IMG/VR virus record: IMGVR_UViG_3300031857_013798
Location: 1-64,000 of that record
Source: a virus
Direction: 5' to 3' (one strand)
Length of the DNA stretch: 64,000 nucleotides
Shown: positions 56,792-64,000 of the stretch, one piece after another
Layout of the letters: each line of letters begins with the position of its first letter
Position numbering within the stretch: position 1 is the stretch's first letter
Made by a program: the position numbers and the translations under genes
The notes under the pieces: generated by a model
Told to the model about the DNA's origin: nothing
What the model saw: the letters and a program-made list of their open reading frames with translations, nothing else
The model's database searches: none

Positions 56792-56979
56792 GCAAAGGAT
56801 CAAGACCACGACAATCAACTGTCAGTCAAGAAGAACTAGCGGCCAGACATACTGAGATTTTTGGCAAAAAAGAACCCAAGCCGCGTTGGGTTCCGCCACC
56901 TTTACCTGATGAACTACAAACACAAAGTTCATTTGAGCGGCAATTGGGTACCAACAAACTACCGCCAGGACGCACATGA
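56788..56979 (+). CDS. hypothetical protein (63 aa)
   Basis: From the ATG at 56788. Basic and Pro-rich: SVSQEELAARH-like start helix, then KKEPKPRWVPPPLPDEL. Likely disordered with a short helix. Coupled both sides. Confidence 0.65.
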   Translation: MSKGSRPRQSTVSQEELAARHTEIFGKKEPKPRWVPPPLPDELQTQSSFERQLGTNKLPPGRT

Positions 56980-57182
56980 TGTTTACCGATCCGGATGCAA
57001 ACTATCAGTGTTTCTGCTATAATTGCAACAAGGACAGAGAAACAGAATCAGGTTGGTCCTGGGTGCTAACCAGAATGATTGTTTGTCCCACGTGTGGCAA
57101 CAAACGGTGCCCGCACTCCACAGATCACCACTTACAATGCACCGGATCAAATGAACCCGGACAACCAGGAAGCAGATACTAA
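56976..57182 (+). CDS. zinc-ribbon-like Cys-rich protein (68 aa)
   Basis: Cys pairs CFCYNC and CPTCGNKRC with later H and C (HSTDHHLQC) could bind two zinc ions. The end SNEPGQPGSRY is one I recall as highly conserved in phages. Function unknown. Its stop overlaps the clamp loader start. Confidence 0.8.
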   Translation: MMFTDPDANYQCFCYNCNKDRETESGWSWVLTRMIVCPTCGNKRCPHSTDHHLQCTGSNEPGQPGSRY

Positions 57183-58105
57183 TGAAAGAACTATGGGTAG
57201 AAAAATATCGTCCTAGCACAGTCGATGGCTATGTGTTTGTGGATGATGCACAACGTGAGCAAGTACAACAATGGATACGAGACAAAAGCATTCCACATTT
57301 GATGCTGTCGGGGTCGCCGGGCACAGGTAAAACCACACTGGCCAAACTGCTGATCAATGAACTGGGCGTGGATCAATTTGATGTGATGTACGCAAACGGA
57401 TCCAAGGAAGCTCGCAAGGTTGAGTGGGTAGACAAGCTGATCTCTTTTTGTCAGACCATGCCATTTGGAACTTTCAAAGTTGTGCTGATTGACGAAGCTG
57501 ACTACATGAACGTGAACTCAGTTCAGCCTGCACTACGTAACCTCATGGAAGACTACTCACAAACTGTGAGATTTATATTAACTTGCAACAGTCCCAGCAA
57601 GATCATGAAACCCATCCACAGTCGATGCCAGAGTTTTCATATCATCAAAACTGATCACACAGAGTTCACTGCTCGAGTGGCCACGGTGTTGGTCACCGAA
57701 GGTGTGGAGTTTGATTTGGACACCTTGGACACGTATATCAAAGCAACATACCCTGATCTGCGCAAGTGTTTGAATTTGGTACAGCCCAACAGTCAAAGTG
57801 GCACGTTGTTGCCACCAGGTCGAGCAGATGTTGGCACACAAGACTGGAGACTGAAATCAGTTGAACTGTTTAAAGCAGGACAGGTGCGCCAGGCTCGCAC
57901 ACTGATTGCACAAAGCACCAGCCCGGACGATGCAGACGAAGTGTTTACTTGGATGTACAACAACTTGGATCTGTGGGGCGACACACCTGAACGTCAGGAT
58001 CAAGCCATTGTGATCATACGCAACGGCATGGTGAATATTCCATTGAGTGCAGATCAGGAAATCAACTTGAGTGCCACTTTAATTGAACTGAGTAATATTG
58101 AATGA
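57182..58105 (+). CDS. sliding clamp loader large subunit (T4 gp44-like)
   Basis: AAA+ ATPase of 307 residues. Starts LWVEKYRPSTVDGYV as in gp44/RFC. Walker A GSPGTGKT with K50, DEAD-type Walker B (LIDEADYMN, D104-D107) and the SRC motif (HSRCQSF) are intact. It would load the phage clamp onto primed DNA; in T4 the loaded clamp also activates late promoters, which fits the TAAATA motifs here. The small subunit (gp62-like) was not identified. Confidence 0.95.
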   Translation: MKELWVEKYRPSTVDGYVFVDDAQREQVQQWIRDKSIPHLMLSGSPGTGKTTLAKLLINELGVDQFDVMYANGSKEARKVEWVDKLISFCQTMPFGTFKVVLIDEADYMNVNSVQPALRNLMEDYSQTVRFILTCNSPSKIMKPIHSRCQSFHIIKTDHTEFTARVATVLVTEGVEFDLDTLDTYIKATYPDLRKCLNLVQPNSQSGTLLPPGRADVGTQDWRLKSVELFKAGQVRQARTLIAQSTSPDDADEVFTWMYNNLDLWGDTPERQDQAIVIIRNGMVNIPLSADQEINLSATLIELSNIE

Positions 58106-58368
58106 GATACCTAATCCTGACCTACTATAAGAAGCCTACTGGCCAAATTGATGAAGTTATGGCTGTGGCCAAAAATCTCAAAACAAGAGATCATGCCACT
58201 GCCAATGTTATTCTTGATTTTAAAAAGCTAGAGGTAGTGAAGTGCAGTATGGGCGGAGTGCAAGTTCCTAGAGACTTTAACAAAATTGTAGAATACTACA
58301 TGAAACACTATGAATCAACCATAACACGGTTGTTCAACGAGAATGGATATGAAATTGTTGAGCCATAA
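58102..58368 (+). CDS. conserved phage-type protein after the clamp loader (88 aa)
   Basis: Coupled by ATGA. MRYLILTYYKKPTGQIDEVM then KTRDHATANVILDFKKLEVV and YMKHYESTITRLFNENGY. I recall similar proteins beside gp44 in T4-like marine phages. Perhaps clamp loader-related. Confidence 0.8.
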   Translation: MRYLILTYYKKPTGQIDEVMAVAKNLKTRDHATANVILDFKKLEVVKCSMGGVQVPRDFNKIVEYYMKHYESTITRLFNENGYEIVEP

Positions 58369-59500
58369 GAAAAAGTTTTTCTTATTCAAAGAGTCAAAAC
58401 ATTTTTGTGCAGTACCATGGAACCATTTTCAAATTTTTTCTGATGGTGCTGTTCGCACTTGCAGCAAAGGAATTCCGTTTGGCAATATAAATGATCAACC
58501 GCTGGATCAAATCTTACAGTCAGCAGATATACAGGCAATCAAACAAGATTTATTACAAGATACTTTCAATCAAAACTGCACAGCTTGTCATCGCCTGACC
58601 ACTGGTACTGAGCACTTTGATTTACGCAATCATTATAATCCCATGTTTAAAAACTTTGATATCAACTATGAAGATATCACTGCATTTGAACTTAATGGCG
58701 TTGATTTACATTGGGACAATACCTGCAATTTTAAATGTGTGTATTGCAATCCGGCTCAAAGCAGTTTGATTGCACAAGAACAAGGCATAACAACCAATCG
58801 AAGTGACAACAAGAATATTGATGACATTATTGCTAGGATTGAACAAAATCAGTATGTCATGAAAGAGATATATCTTTCTGGTGGCGAACCGTTGTTGATC
58901 AAACACAATGTTAAATTACTCAAAAAACTTGTCAATACAGAACTTCCAATAAGAATCAATTCAAACATCAGTCAAGCCACTGACTCTAATTCAGTGTTTG
59001 TCGAACTCAAACGATTTAAAAATGTTCTTTGGACTGTGAGTGCAGACTGTATAGAAGATAAATTCAATTATGTAAGACAAGGCGGCAACTGGAATCAGTT
59101 TCTTAACAATCTCAAAACTATCAAAACACTTGGTCATGACATACGATTAAATCTAGTATGGTTTGTGGGCAGTGTATCTGACTTGACTGATACTATCAAA
59201 TATTTTGTGCAAGAGCACGGAATTACAGACATCACAATCAATCAACTGTACAAACATCAATATCTACGTGCCAGGCATGCACCCACTGCAATCAAGCAAC
59301 TTGCTTGCACACAGATAAATCAATTGTTGACATCTGGACTGATTGAAAACAAATCAAACTCCTGGTTCAATATTGCAAGATGTACACAAGAATTAGAAAC
59401 AGTAGAGTCTGATCCTTCGGGATATGTCAAATATTTTGATCATTTGGACCAGCTGCGGGGCACCAATTGGCGCCGGGTGTTTCCGGAGCTGGTAGTATGA
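58343..59500 (+). CDS. radical SAM protein with N-terminal twitch-type cysteines
   Basis: 385 residues. The radical SAM core has C128-x3-C132-x2-C135 (NTCNFKCVYCNP) and the LSGGEPLL motif. Before it lies a Cys cluster (HFCAVPWNHFQIFSDG, TCSKG, CTACH) as in SPASM/twitch auxiliary cluster domains, here N-terminal. Such enzymes modify peptides or cofactors. It is coupled to an SDR enzyme, and a HAD protein follows, suggesting a small pathway. Substrate unknown. Confidence 0.9.
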   Translation: MDMKLLSHKKKFFLFKESKHFCAVPWNHFQIFSDGAVRTCSKGIPFGNINDQPLDQILQSADIQAIKQDLLQDTFNQNCTACHRLTTGTEHFDLRNHYNPMFKNFDINYEDITAFELNGVDLHWDNTCNFKCVYCNPAQSSLIAQEQGITTNRSDNKNIDDIIARIEQNQYVMKEIYLSGGEPLLIKHNVKLLKKLVNTELPIRINSNISQATDSNSVFVELKRFKNVLWTVSADCIEDKFNYVRQGGNWNQFLNNLKTIKTLGHDIRLNLVWFVGSVSDLTDTIKYFVQEHGITDITINQLYKHQYLRARHAPTAIKQLACTQINQLLTSGLIENKSNSWFNIARCTQELETVESDPSGYVKYFDHLDQLRGTNWRRVFPELVV

Positions 59501-60159
59501 AAACTTGTTTGATCATGGGCGGCGGATCAAAATTTGGCGCCAAATTGACTGAACAACTTGTGGCACACGACTATCATGTGTATCTTGTGACCAGCAATGC
59601 TAACGCTTGGGTCCACACCCCCAACGTGACTGTGATACCAGTTGAATGGAAAAAAATGCAATTGGCAAACATTCGACAATGCATTCCAAATTTACAGCAT
59701 ATTGACTTGGTATTTTTCAATCACAATGCATCAGCGTTGAGCGAATCAAAATTTAAAAAATCTACTGTGCAAAATCCTAGAGATTGGCAACAGAGTTATT
59801 TTGTATCTTGTCAATTTCCATTTTATCTTGTGCATGCGTTGGGCAATCGGATTGATCATAGTACCAAAATTGGTTGGATGTTGAGTGAGTTAATTGTGCA
59901 ACCAAAACTCAATCATGTTGGTTACGCAGATTACATTGGCAACAAGTTTACCAATGCTTGTATCATGAAGTCGTTTGCAATGAACTTTCCTGCTTGTTTT
60001 TTTGGTGTGCATCCTGACGGTGGGTTATCAAATCAACTTGACAACAAAGCCCGAGATATAGTACACTTGATTAACACAAAATCAACCACAGAACTAAACG
60101 GAAATATTTTTTCCACACAAGGCGAAATACTCAGACTCTATGAAAAAATACAACCCTAA
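59497..60159 (+). CDS. short-chain dehydrogenase/reductase-like protein
   Basis: 220 residues from the ATG at 59497, overlapping the radical SAM stop. The N-terminal nucleotide loop GGGSKFGAKLTEQL replaces GxxxGxG. NHNAS stands for NNAG, and Y-I-G-N-K supplies the catalytic YxxxK. It would be an NAD(P)-dependent oxidoreductase. Context suggests a partner of the radical SAM protein. Confidence 0.78.
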   Translation: MKTCLIMGGGSKFGAKLTEQLVAHDYHVYLVTSNANAWVHTPNVTVIPVEWKKMQLANIRQCIPNLQHIDLVFFNHNASALSESKFKKSTVQNPRDWQQSYFVSCQFPFYLVHALGNRIDHSTKIGWMLSELIVQPKLNHVGYADYIGNKFTNACIMKSFAMNFPACFFGVHPDGGLSNQLDNKARDIVHLINTKSTTELNGNIFSTQGEILRLYEKIQP

Positions 60160-60736
60160 ACAATTGATCCTAGTTGACGCAGATGGCGTGCTCCTTAACT
60201 GGGAGTATGCATTTGCCATCTGGATGGAACAGCACGGGCACGAACAACAGGCCGGCGGCGAATTTGTGTACGATATTGGTGACCGCTATGGCATCTCAAA
60301 AGACCAAGGCCGCAAGCTGATCAAACTGTTTAACGAGTCAGCTGCCATTGGGTTCTTGCCACCCTTGAGAGATGCCATGTACTATGTGAAACGCCTGCAT
60401 GAAGAACATGGCTATCGATTTCACTGCATCACAAGTCTAAGCTCAGATGTAAATGCACAGCGACTGAGAGAAATGAATCTTGCCAAACTGTTTGGAAAAA
60501 CAGCGTTTGAACAGATTGTTTGTTTGGAAACTGGTGCAGATAAGAATGAAGCACTGGAGCCCTACAGAGATTCCGGCTGTTGGTGGATAGAAGACAAACC
60601 GGAAAATGCTGAAGTTGGACACAAATTAGGGTTACGTAGCATCCTGGTGGAGCACGGGCATAATATGAATCATGTCAACGAACAAATTCCGGTCGTCAAA
60701 AATTGGCGGGAAATTTACGCGATAATCACCTCCTAA
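60140..60736 (+). CDS. HAD-superfamily phosphatase-like protein
   Basis: 198 residues. Motif I LVDADGVLLNW (D13, D15), motif II region CITSLSS and motif IV WIEDKPENA are visible. The size and cap insertion recall 5'(3')-deoxyribonucleotidases and phage HAD proteins, so nucleotide dephosphorylation is one option. Overlaps the SDR gene by 20 nt. Converges on phoH with a 4-nt overlap. Confidence 0.82.
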   Translation: MKKYNPKQLILVDADGVLLNWEYAFAIWMEQHGHEQQAGGEFVYDIGDRYGISKDQGRKLIKLFNESAAIGFLPPLRDAMYYVKRLHEEHGYRFHCITSLSSDVNAQRLREMNLAKLFGKTAFEQIVCLETGADKNEALEPYRDSGCWWIEDKPENAEVGHKLGLRSILVEHGHNMNHVNEQIPVVKNWREIYAIITS

Positions 60737-61503
60737 TCTGCGTACAACTTCAACACTGACCCAATTATCCGGTGACGTTGAACGTCCCGTGTTTCCATCT
60801 TACACACAGCAATACCATTCACATCACGATTCTGCAAGCGATTGCACAGATCCAATAGTCCATTATTGACAGTGCTACGATCAGCTTGCTCCACATCACC
60901 TGTGATCACAATCTTGCTGTTTTGCCCTATTCTAGTCATCAGCATTTTGGCCTGTGCGGGAGTTGCATTTTGCATTTCGTCCGCGATTATATAACTGTTT
61001 TTAAAGGTTCGACCTCGCATGAATGCCAGTGGCGAGATTTCGATAGTACCTTCTTCTATCATGGCCGTAATGTCTGCTGGGCGGTAAAATTCCCGCATGA
61101 CGTCAAACAAAGGTCTTGTCCATGGCTCCATTTTCTTTTCAAGAGTGCCAGGTAAGAATCCTATTTTTTCACCTTCTACCTCAACGGCAGGTCGTGTTAG
61201 TACTATGCGATCGCATACTCCTTCTTTAAGTGCTTTTACTGCGGCCAACATGGCTAGGTAAGTTTTACCTGTACCAGCTGGTCCAGCAGTGACAACAATA
61301 TGTTGATCAGGATCCATGAGAGCCAACACAAGAGCTTCTTGATTTCGTGTTCGAGGGATCAATTCTACTCTGCGTTGGGCCGCTTTGGGTGCTTGTGAAA
61401 AGCTGATGGTGTTTTCTACCGCCTGATTCATACGTTTTGCTTGTGCTTTTGCTGCTCGATTTCTGCTCAAAGTTTCTATACTCCTTTTGTCCTTGATGGA
61501 CAT
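60733..61503 (-). CDS. phoH: PhoH-family ATPase
   Basis: 256 residues. Walker A GPAGTGKT (K80) and Walker B YIIADEMQN, with LTRPAVEVEGEKIGFLPG and ITGDVEQAD, are all diagnostic of PhoH. The 45-residue N-terminal extension is basic. Common in marine phages; the biological role is still debated (phosphate stress, RNA metabolism). TAAATA (minus, 61507-61512) abuts the start. Confidence 0.96.
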   Translation of the reverse strand: MSIKDKRSIETLSRNRAAKAQAKRMNQAVENTISFSQAPKAAQRRVELIPRTRNQEALVLALMDPDQHIVVTAGPAGTGKTYLAMLAAVKALKEGVCDRIVLTRPAVEVEGEKIGFLPGTLEKKMEPWTRPLFDVMREFYRPADITAMIEEGTIEISPLAFMRGRTFKNSYIIADEMQNATPAQAKMLMTRIGQNSKIVITGDVEQADRSTVNNGLLDLCNRLQNRDVNGIAVCKMETRDVQRHRIIGSVLKLYAD

Positions 61504-61588
61504 GGATATTTACGGCCAGCACAACTTCAAGATATGTGGACTGATCTGGATGGATTCAATCACTAAATACTGACCAGGCGGAATTGCA

Positions 61589-62503
61589 TTGAAATACACA
61601 TTTGAAAACAAAGTAGAATTCTACATCACCAACGTATGCAATTTGACATGTGAAAATTGCAATCGTTTTAACAATCATCGATTCACTGGTTGGCAACGCT
61701 GGAGTGACTATGCTGACACCTATCGACGCTGGGGCGAATATATTGAATTAAAAAACATTGTGATCCTGGGTGGCGAACCCACCCTAAACCCCACACTGTC
61801 AGAATGGGTTGTGGGATTAAATGATATTTTTAAATGCAACATACAGATTCTTTCAAATGGATTGCAGTTAAAATCCAATCCTGATTTGTACAATGCTCTT
61901 GCCAATATAAAAGCCGACAACGGCCTGGCCTGCGGCAATATTGAAATAAGCCTGCACAACTTGGACCATTTTGATCAAATACGAAGCAATATAAAAAGTT
62001 TTTTACAGCCAATCAATGAAGAATATGGCACAGCAATTGATGTGGTTGACAAATACAACTCAGACAATCATGCTTTCTATTCAGCACGAGATGTGAACAA
62101 TGTGCTGGTCAGAATGCATTTGGCCAACAGTTTTCACGATGCAGCAGTGTACAGAAACAATCAAGGACAATTTGCACTGCATGATTCAGACCCTTTTTTT
62201 GCACATCAAGCCTGCGGGTTTGCTCAGTACAAATGCTATCATTTCATTCGTGGCCAACTGTACAAATGCGGGCCAGTGGCCCTGATGCCTGAATTTGACC
62301 AACAGCACAATCTAGCAATCAGCGACCAAGATCGACTGTTATTAAACAGCTATCAACCGCTGACAGTGAATGACTGGCCAGGTCCTGCTGTGGACTGGCT
62401 GGCACGATTAGATGACCCTATTGCACAGTGCAAATTTTGCCCTACTATTACCAAACAAAACATCACAATTTACCCCACGGTCAAAGGCCGCAATGCATCA
62501 TAA
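61589..62503 (+). CDS. radical SAM protein
   Basis: 304 residues starting at a TTG at 61589 (AGGCGG upstream). Cluster Cys C17-x3-C21-x2-C24 (NVCNLTCENC) and ILGGEPTLNP are intact. C-terminal Cys (HQACGFAQYKCYHF, YKCGP, CKFCPT) could hold a second cluster. Different architecture from the 58343 protein, where the extra cysteines are N-terminal. Substrate unknown. TAAATA at 61564-61569. Confidence 0.88.
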   Translation: MKYTFENKVEFYITNVCNLTCENCNRFNNHRFTGWQRWSDYADTYRRWGEYIELKNIVILGGEPTLNPTLSEWVVGLNDIFKCNIQILSNGLQLKSNPDLYNALANIKADNGLACGNIEISLHNLDHFDQIRSNIKSFLQPINEEYGTAIDVVDKYNSDNHAFYSARDVNNVLVRMHLANSFHDAAVYRNNQGQFALHDSDPFFAHQACGFAQYKCYHFIRGQLYKCGPVALMPEFDQQHNLAISDQDRLLLNSYQPLTVNDWPGPAVDWLARLDDPIAQCKFCPTITKQNITIYPTVKGRNAS

Positions 62504-62534
62504 AACCAAAAACCACAACACAGTGTTTTTGCCA

Positions 62535-62540
62535 TAAATA
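62535..62540 (+). promoter_or_regulatory. late-type promoter motif (CATAAATA)
   Basis: The NATAAATA form of the late motif, ending 5 nt before the ATG at 62546. Confidence 0.5.
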
Positions 62541-62545
62541 ATCAC

Positions 62546-63142
62546 ATGCAAACCAAGAACGCACACGGCATCAACGACAAAGAACTGTTCAAAAATCACG
62601 AAGATTATTGGCAGGTAGCCGACAATATTCGCAACATCTACATGAGCGACGGCAGTCTTACCACGCTGTTGGACTTTGAGCGTGTGCTGGACGAATTAGA
62701 TATCTATGCATTTCGCAACTGGGCCATTGGCGAACTGGTACAAGGCCCGGATATTGGCAAGTACACAGTGGGCTGTATTTTCATGTGGCCTGAAAAGCTC
62801 ATGCCCGACCCACGTGGTGGTCGACGCTTGTTGCCATTTGACTGCGAAATAAAGTACAAAAAGCAAAAGATCAAGATTCCCATCAAAATTACAGACCCAT
62901 CAGACTACCGCCCGGGTACCAAAAAAGCCAAGATCATGGAACGTGATGTATGGCTGGTAGAAATAGTCATGCCCAAGGCCTTAATGAGTGAAATACGTAC
63001 AGGTTCCATTGAAATGGAAGACGAGGACATTGACCTCGGAGATTTAGATGATGCCTACGAGCAGGATCTAGATCAAGAAGCCAATCAAAGTGATTCACAA
63101 GCAAATGATGCACAACAACAACTCTCACAACCCTCTGCTTGA
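62546..63142 (+). CDS. conserved phage-type protein with acidic tail (198 aa)
   Basis: NHEDYWQVADNIRNIYMSDG, FRNWAIGELVQGPDIGKYTV and CIFMWPEKLMPDPRGGRRLL are recalled from T4-like phages as a conserved unknown near structural genes. The C-terminal 40 residues are Asp/Glu/Gln-rich. Probably a virion or assembly protein. Confidence 0.85.
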   Translation: MQTKNAHGINDKELFKNHEDYWQVADNIRNIYMSDGSLTTLLDFERVLDELDIYAFRNWAIGELVQGPDIGKYTVGCIFMWPEKLMPDPRGGRRLLPFDCEIKYKKQKIKIPIKITDPSDYRPGTKKAKIMERDVWLVEIVMPKALMSEIRTGSIEMEDEDIDLGDLDDAYEQDLDQEANQSDSQANDAQQQLSQPSA

Positions 63143-63662
63143 AGGTCTACAGTATCGTGACCTCGACGGCATAATGAAGCCCACTATTCACGTGGATGAA
63201 TTCAGCTCAAAAATGGGCGACGACGAAGACATCATTGTGCTGAGCTTTTTTGTGCGTGACAAAGCCGCTGCCAAGGATCTTGTGGCGTGGTTTGAAAAAG
63301 GCTATGATTTTGTGCTGGACGCTGACCGTTCACCCGGCGAAATCAAACCCAACAGATACTTGGTTTATCTGGAAATACGCAGACGCAGTTCAGCCCCACA
63401 GCATGTGCAAACACTGCTGGATGATCTTTCCACGCTCACAGAGTATGAACCCGACGACTGGATGGTACACTACAACAATGGCAAATTTTCCTGGGACGAA
63501 CAGGTGTTTGCTGACACTGTGCCACTCACGCCAGACGCTTATAGAAAAAGCACAGATCAGGATCTAAATGAATGGCGAGCAGCCGCTGGCCTGCCTGAAA
63601 AACAAATTCACGCAGTCAAGCGTGATCTGCGCGAACTTCAAGCCGCTGCTGGTTTGCTGTAA
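63105..63662 (+). CDS. conserved phage-type protein (185 aa)
   Basis: Starts at the ATG at 63105 or 63108 (GTG at 63090 also in frame), overlapping the previous gene. EDIIVLSFFVRDKAAAKDLV, YLVYLEIRRRSSAPQH and WMVHYNNGKFSWDE, then helical repeats with RAAAGL. I recall this pair of genes together in T4-like phages. Function unknown. Confidence 0.8.
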   Translation: MMHNNNSHNPLLEGLQYRDLDGIMKPTIHVDEFSSKMGDDEDIIVLSFFVRDKAAAKDLVAWFEKGYDFVLDADRSPGEIKPNRYLVYLEIRRRSSAPQHVQTLLDDLSTLTEYEPDDWMVHYNNGKFSWDEQVFADTVPLTPDAYRKSTDQDLNEWRAAAGLPEKQIHAVKRDLRELQAAAGLL

Positions 63663-63817
63663 ACAAAATAAAGACGCCCCAATTCAGCGGGCTCTTTTTT
63701 GAACGTTTCCAATCGCAAATTGTAGCGTTCAGCAAATGCATTTACTATTTCAAATGTCCACAAAAAAGATTGTGATTCGTACAGCTGATGTGCCGCCTTT
63801 TCTGTCAGTGTTTTCAT
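63638..63817 (-). CDS. possible small CDS (59 aa)
   Basis: A minus-strand frame from the ATG at 63817 with protein-like composition (LYESQSFLWTFEIVNAFAER, ELGRLYFVYSK). It overlaps the previous gene's end by 25 nt and the beginning of the next plus-strand frame. No ribosome binding site. Only one of the two overlapping frames may be real. Confidence 0.4.
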   Translation of the reverse strand: MKTLTEKAAHQLYESQSFLWTFEIVNAFAERYNLRLETFKKEPAELGRLYFVYSKPAAA

Positions 63818-64000
63818 ACATAAAATTACGCACCAACATTGAACGACTGTTTCGACGCCTGCCCCAACCAGCAAATCAAGTGCATGAGTGTGAGTTGAAT
63901 TATCCTGTTGGCGCACTGCAACAGGCAGCTGAACAGGCTCTTGCACTGTATGGCAGCTACGGCTGGTTGAGCAGGCAAGGACGATCACGCAGTTCATATC
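63754..64000 (+). CDS. hypothetical protein, truncated at the right edge
   Basis: Open from an ATG at 63754 (also 63736) to the window end. The distal part (ELNYPVGALQQAAEQALALY, GWLSRQGRSRS) looks like genuine protein. The first 20 codons overlap the minus-strand frame. The true start is uncertain and the product continues outside. Confidence 0.55.
   Translation, partial: MSTKKIVIRTADVPPFLSVFSYIKLRTNIERLFRRLPQPANQVHECELNYPVGALQQAAEQALALYGSYGWLSRQGRSRSSY

Noticed and set aside
1-64000. tRNA genes, integrase, attachment sites, insertion sequences
   Set aside because: None could be recognised by eye. tRNA detection without a program is unreliable, so a scan could still find one.
1-64000. Bacterial chromosome or prophage rather than a virus genome
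   Set aside because: The density of tiny overlapping genes, gp44-like clamp loader, tail fibres and phage-type unknowns fit a virus, and no host housekeeping blocks or integrase appear.

Overview
The window looks like part of the genome of a large T4-like myovirus infecting a Gram-negative, probably aquatic, bacterium. Evidence: very dense packing with ATGA/TGATG overlaps, a T4 gp44-type clamp loader ATPase (57182-58105), a PhoH ATPase, a GroES-like co-chaperonin, about 12 kb of repetitive tail and adhesin genes (40826-54553), many genes under 100 codons, and TAAATA late-promoter-like motifs beside gene starts. Many small proteins resemble, from memory, conserved unknowns of marine T4-like phages; I could not search to confirm this. 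No terminase, capsid, polymerase, integrase, tRNA or CRISPR array was seen, so this is a segment of a larger genome. No gap without a gene exceeds 300 bases.

Layout. 1-8.96 kb: PstS, a small secreted protein, a CHASE2 class III nucleotide cyclase, a fatty acid desaturase, small membrane proteins, and a curli-type operon on the minus strand (CsgF, CsgG, curlin-like, FecR). 9.1-12 kb: small early genes and a run of exported lipoproteins ending in an LPP20-like one. 12-14.8 kb: two ClpP-family proteases around a 526-residue protein with a PD-(D/E)XK-like motif. 14.8-31.7 kb: an early-gene region of tiny ORFs, many with their own strong sigma70-type promoter (TTGACC, 17 bp, TGC-TATAAT), plus a metallophosphoesterase, a D-Ala-D-Ala carboxypeptidase, a DGQHR/ParB-like protein, a histone-like protein and a BAX-inhibitor-like membrane protein. 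31.6-40.8 kb: NAD synthetase, SleB-type hydrolase with a possible holin, a tight acyl carrier protein-desaturase-ketoacyl synthase operon, IF-1, superoxide dismutase and an A-type Fe-S carrier. 40.8-54.6 kb: tail fibre and adhesin genes. 54.6-64 kb: a DnaE-like fragment, GroES-like protein, clamp loader, two radical SAM proteins with an SDR and a HAD enzyme, PhoH, and conserved unknowns.

How the genes fit together. Many accessory genes point at the cell envelope: a CsgG/CsgF outer membrane channel with a curlin-like substrate, several lipoproteins, two desaturases, a small fatty acid elongation set, a penicillin-binding-protein-type carboxypeptidase and a wall hydrolase. Others would support host metabolism and gene expression (phosphate uptake, NAD, Fe-S and superoxide, IF-1, cAMP). 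Two promoter systems are visible. One is host-type sigma70 early promoters, five of which place the ATG 5-6 nt after the -10 box and so should make leaderless mRNAs. The other is TAAATA late-type motifs. The strongest candidates for undescribed biology are the phage curli operon, the ACP-desaturase-KAS operon, the variant CHASE2 cyclase, and the leaderless and palindrome-bearing early promoters.
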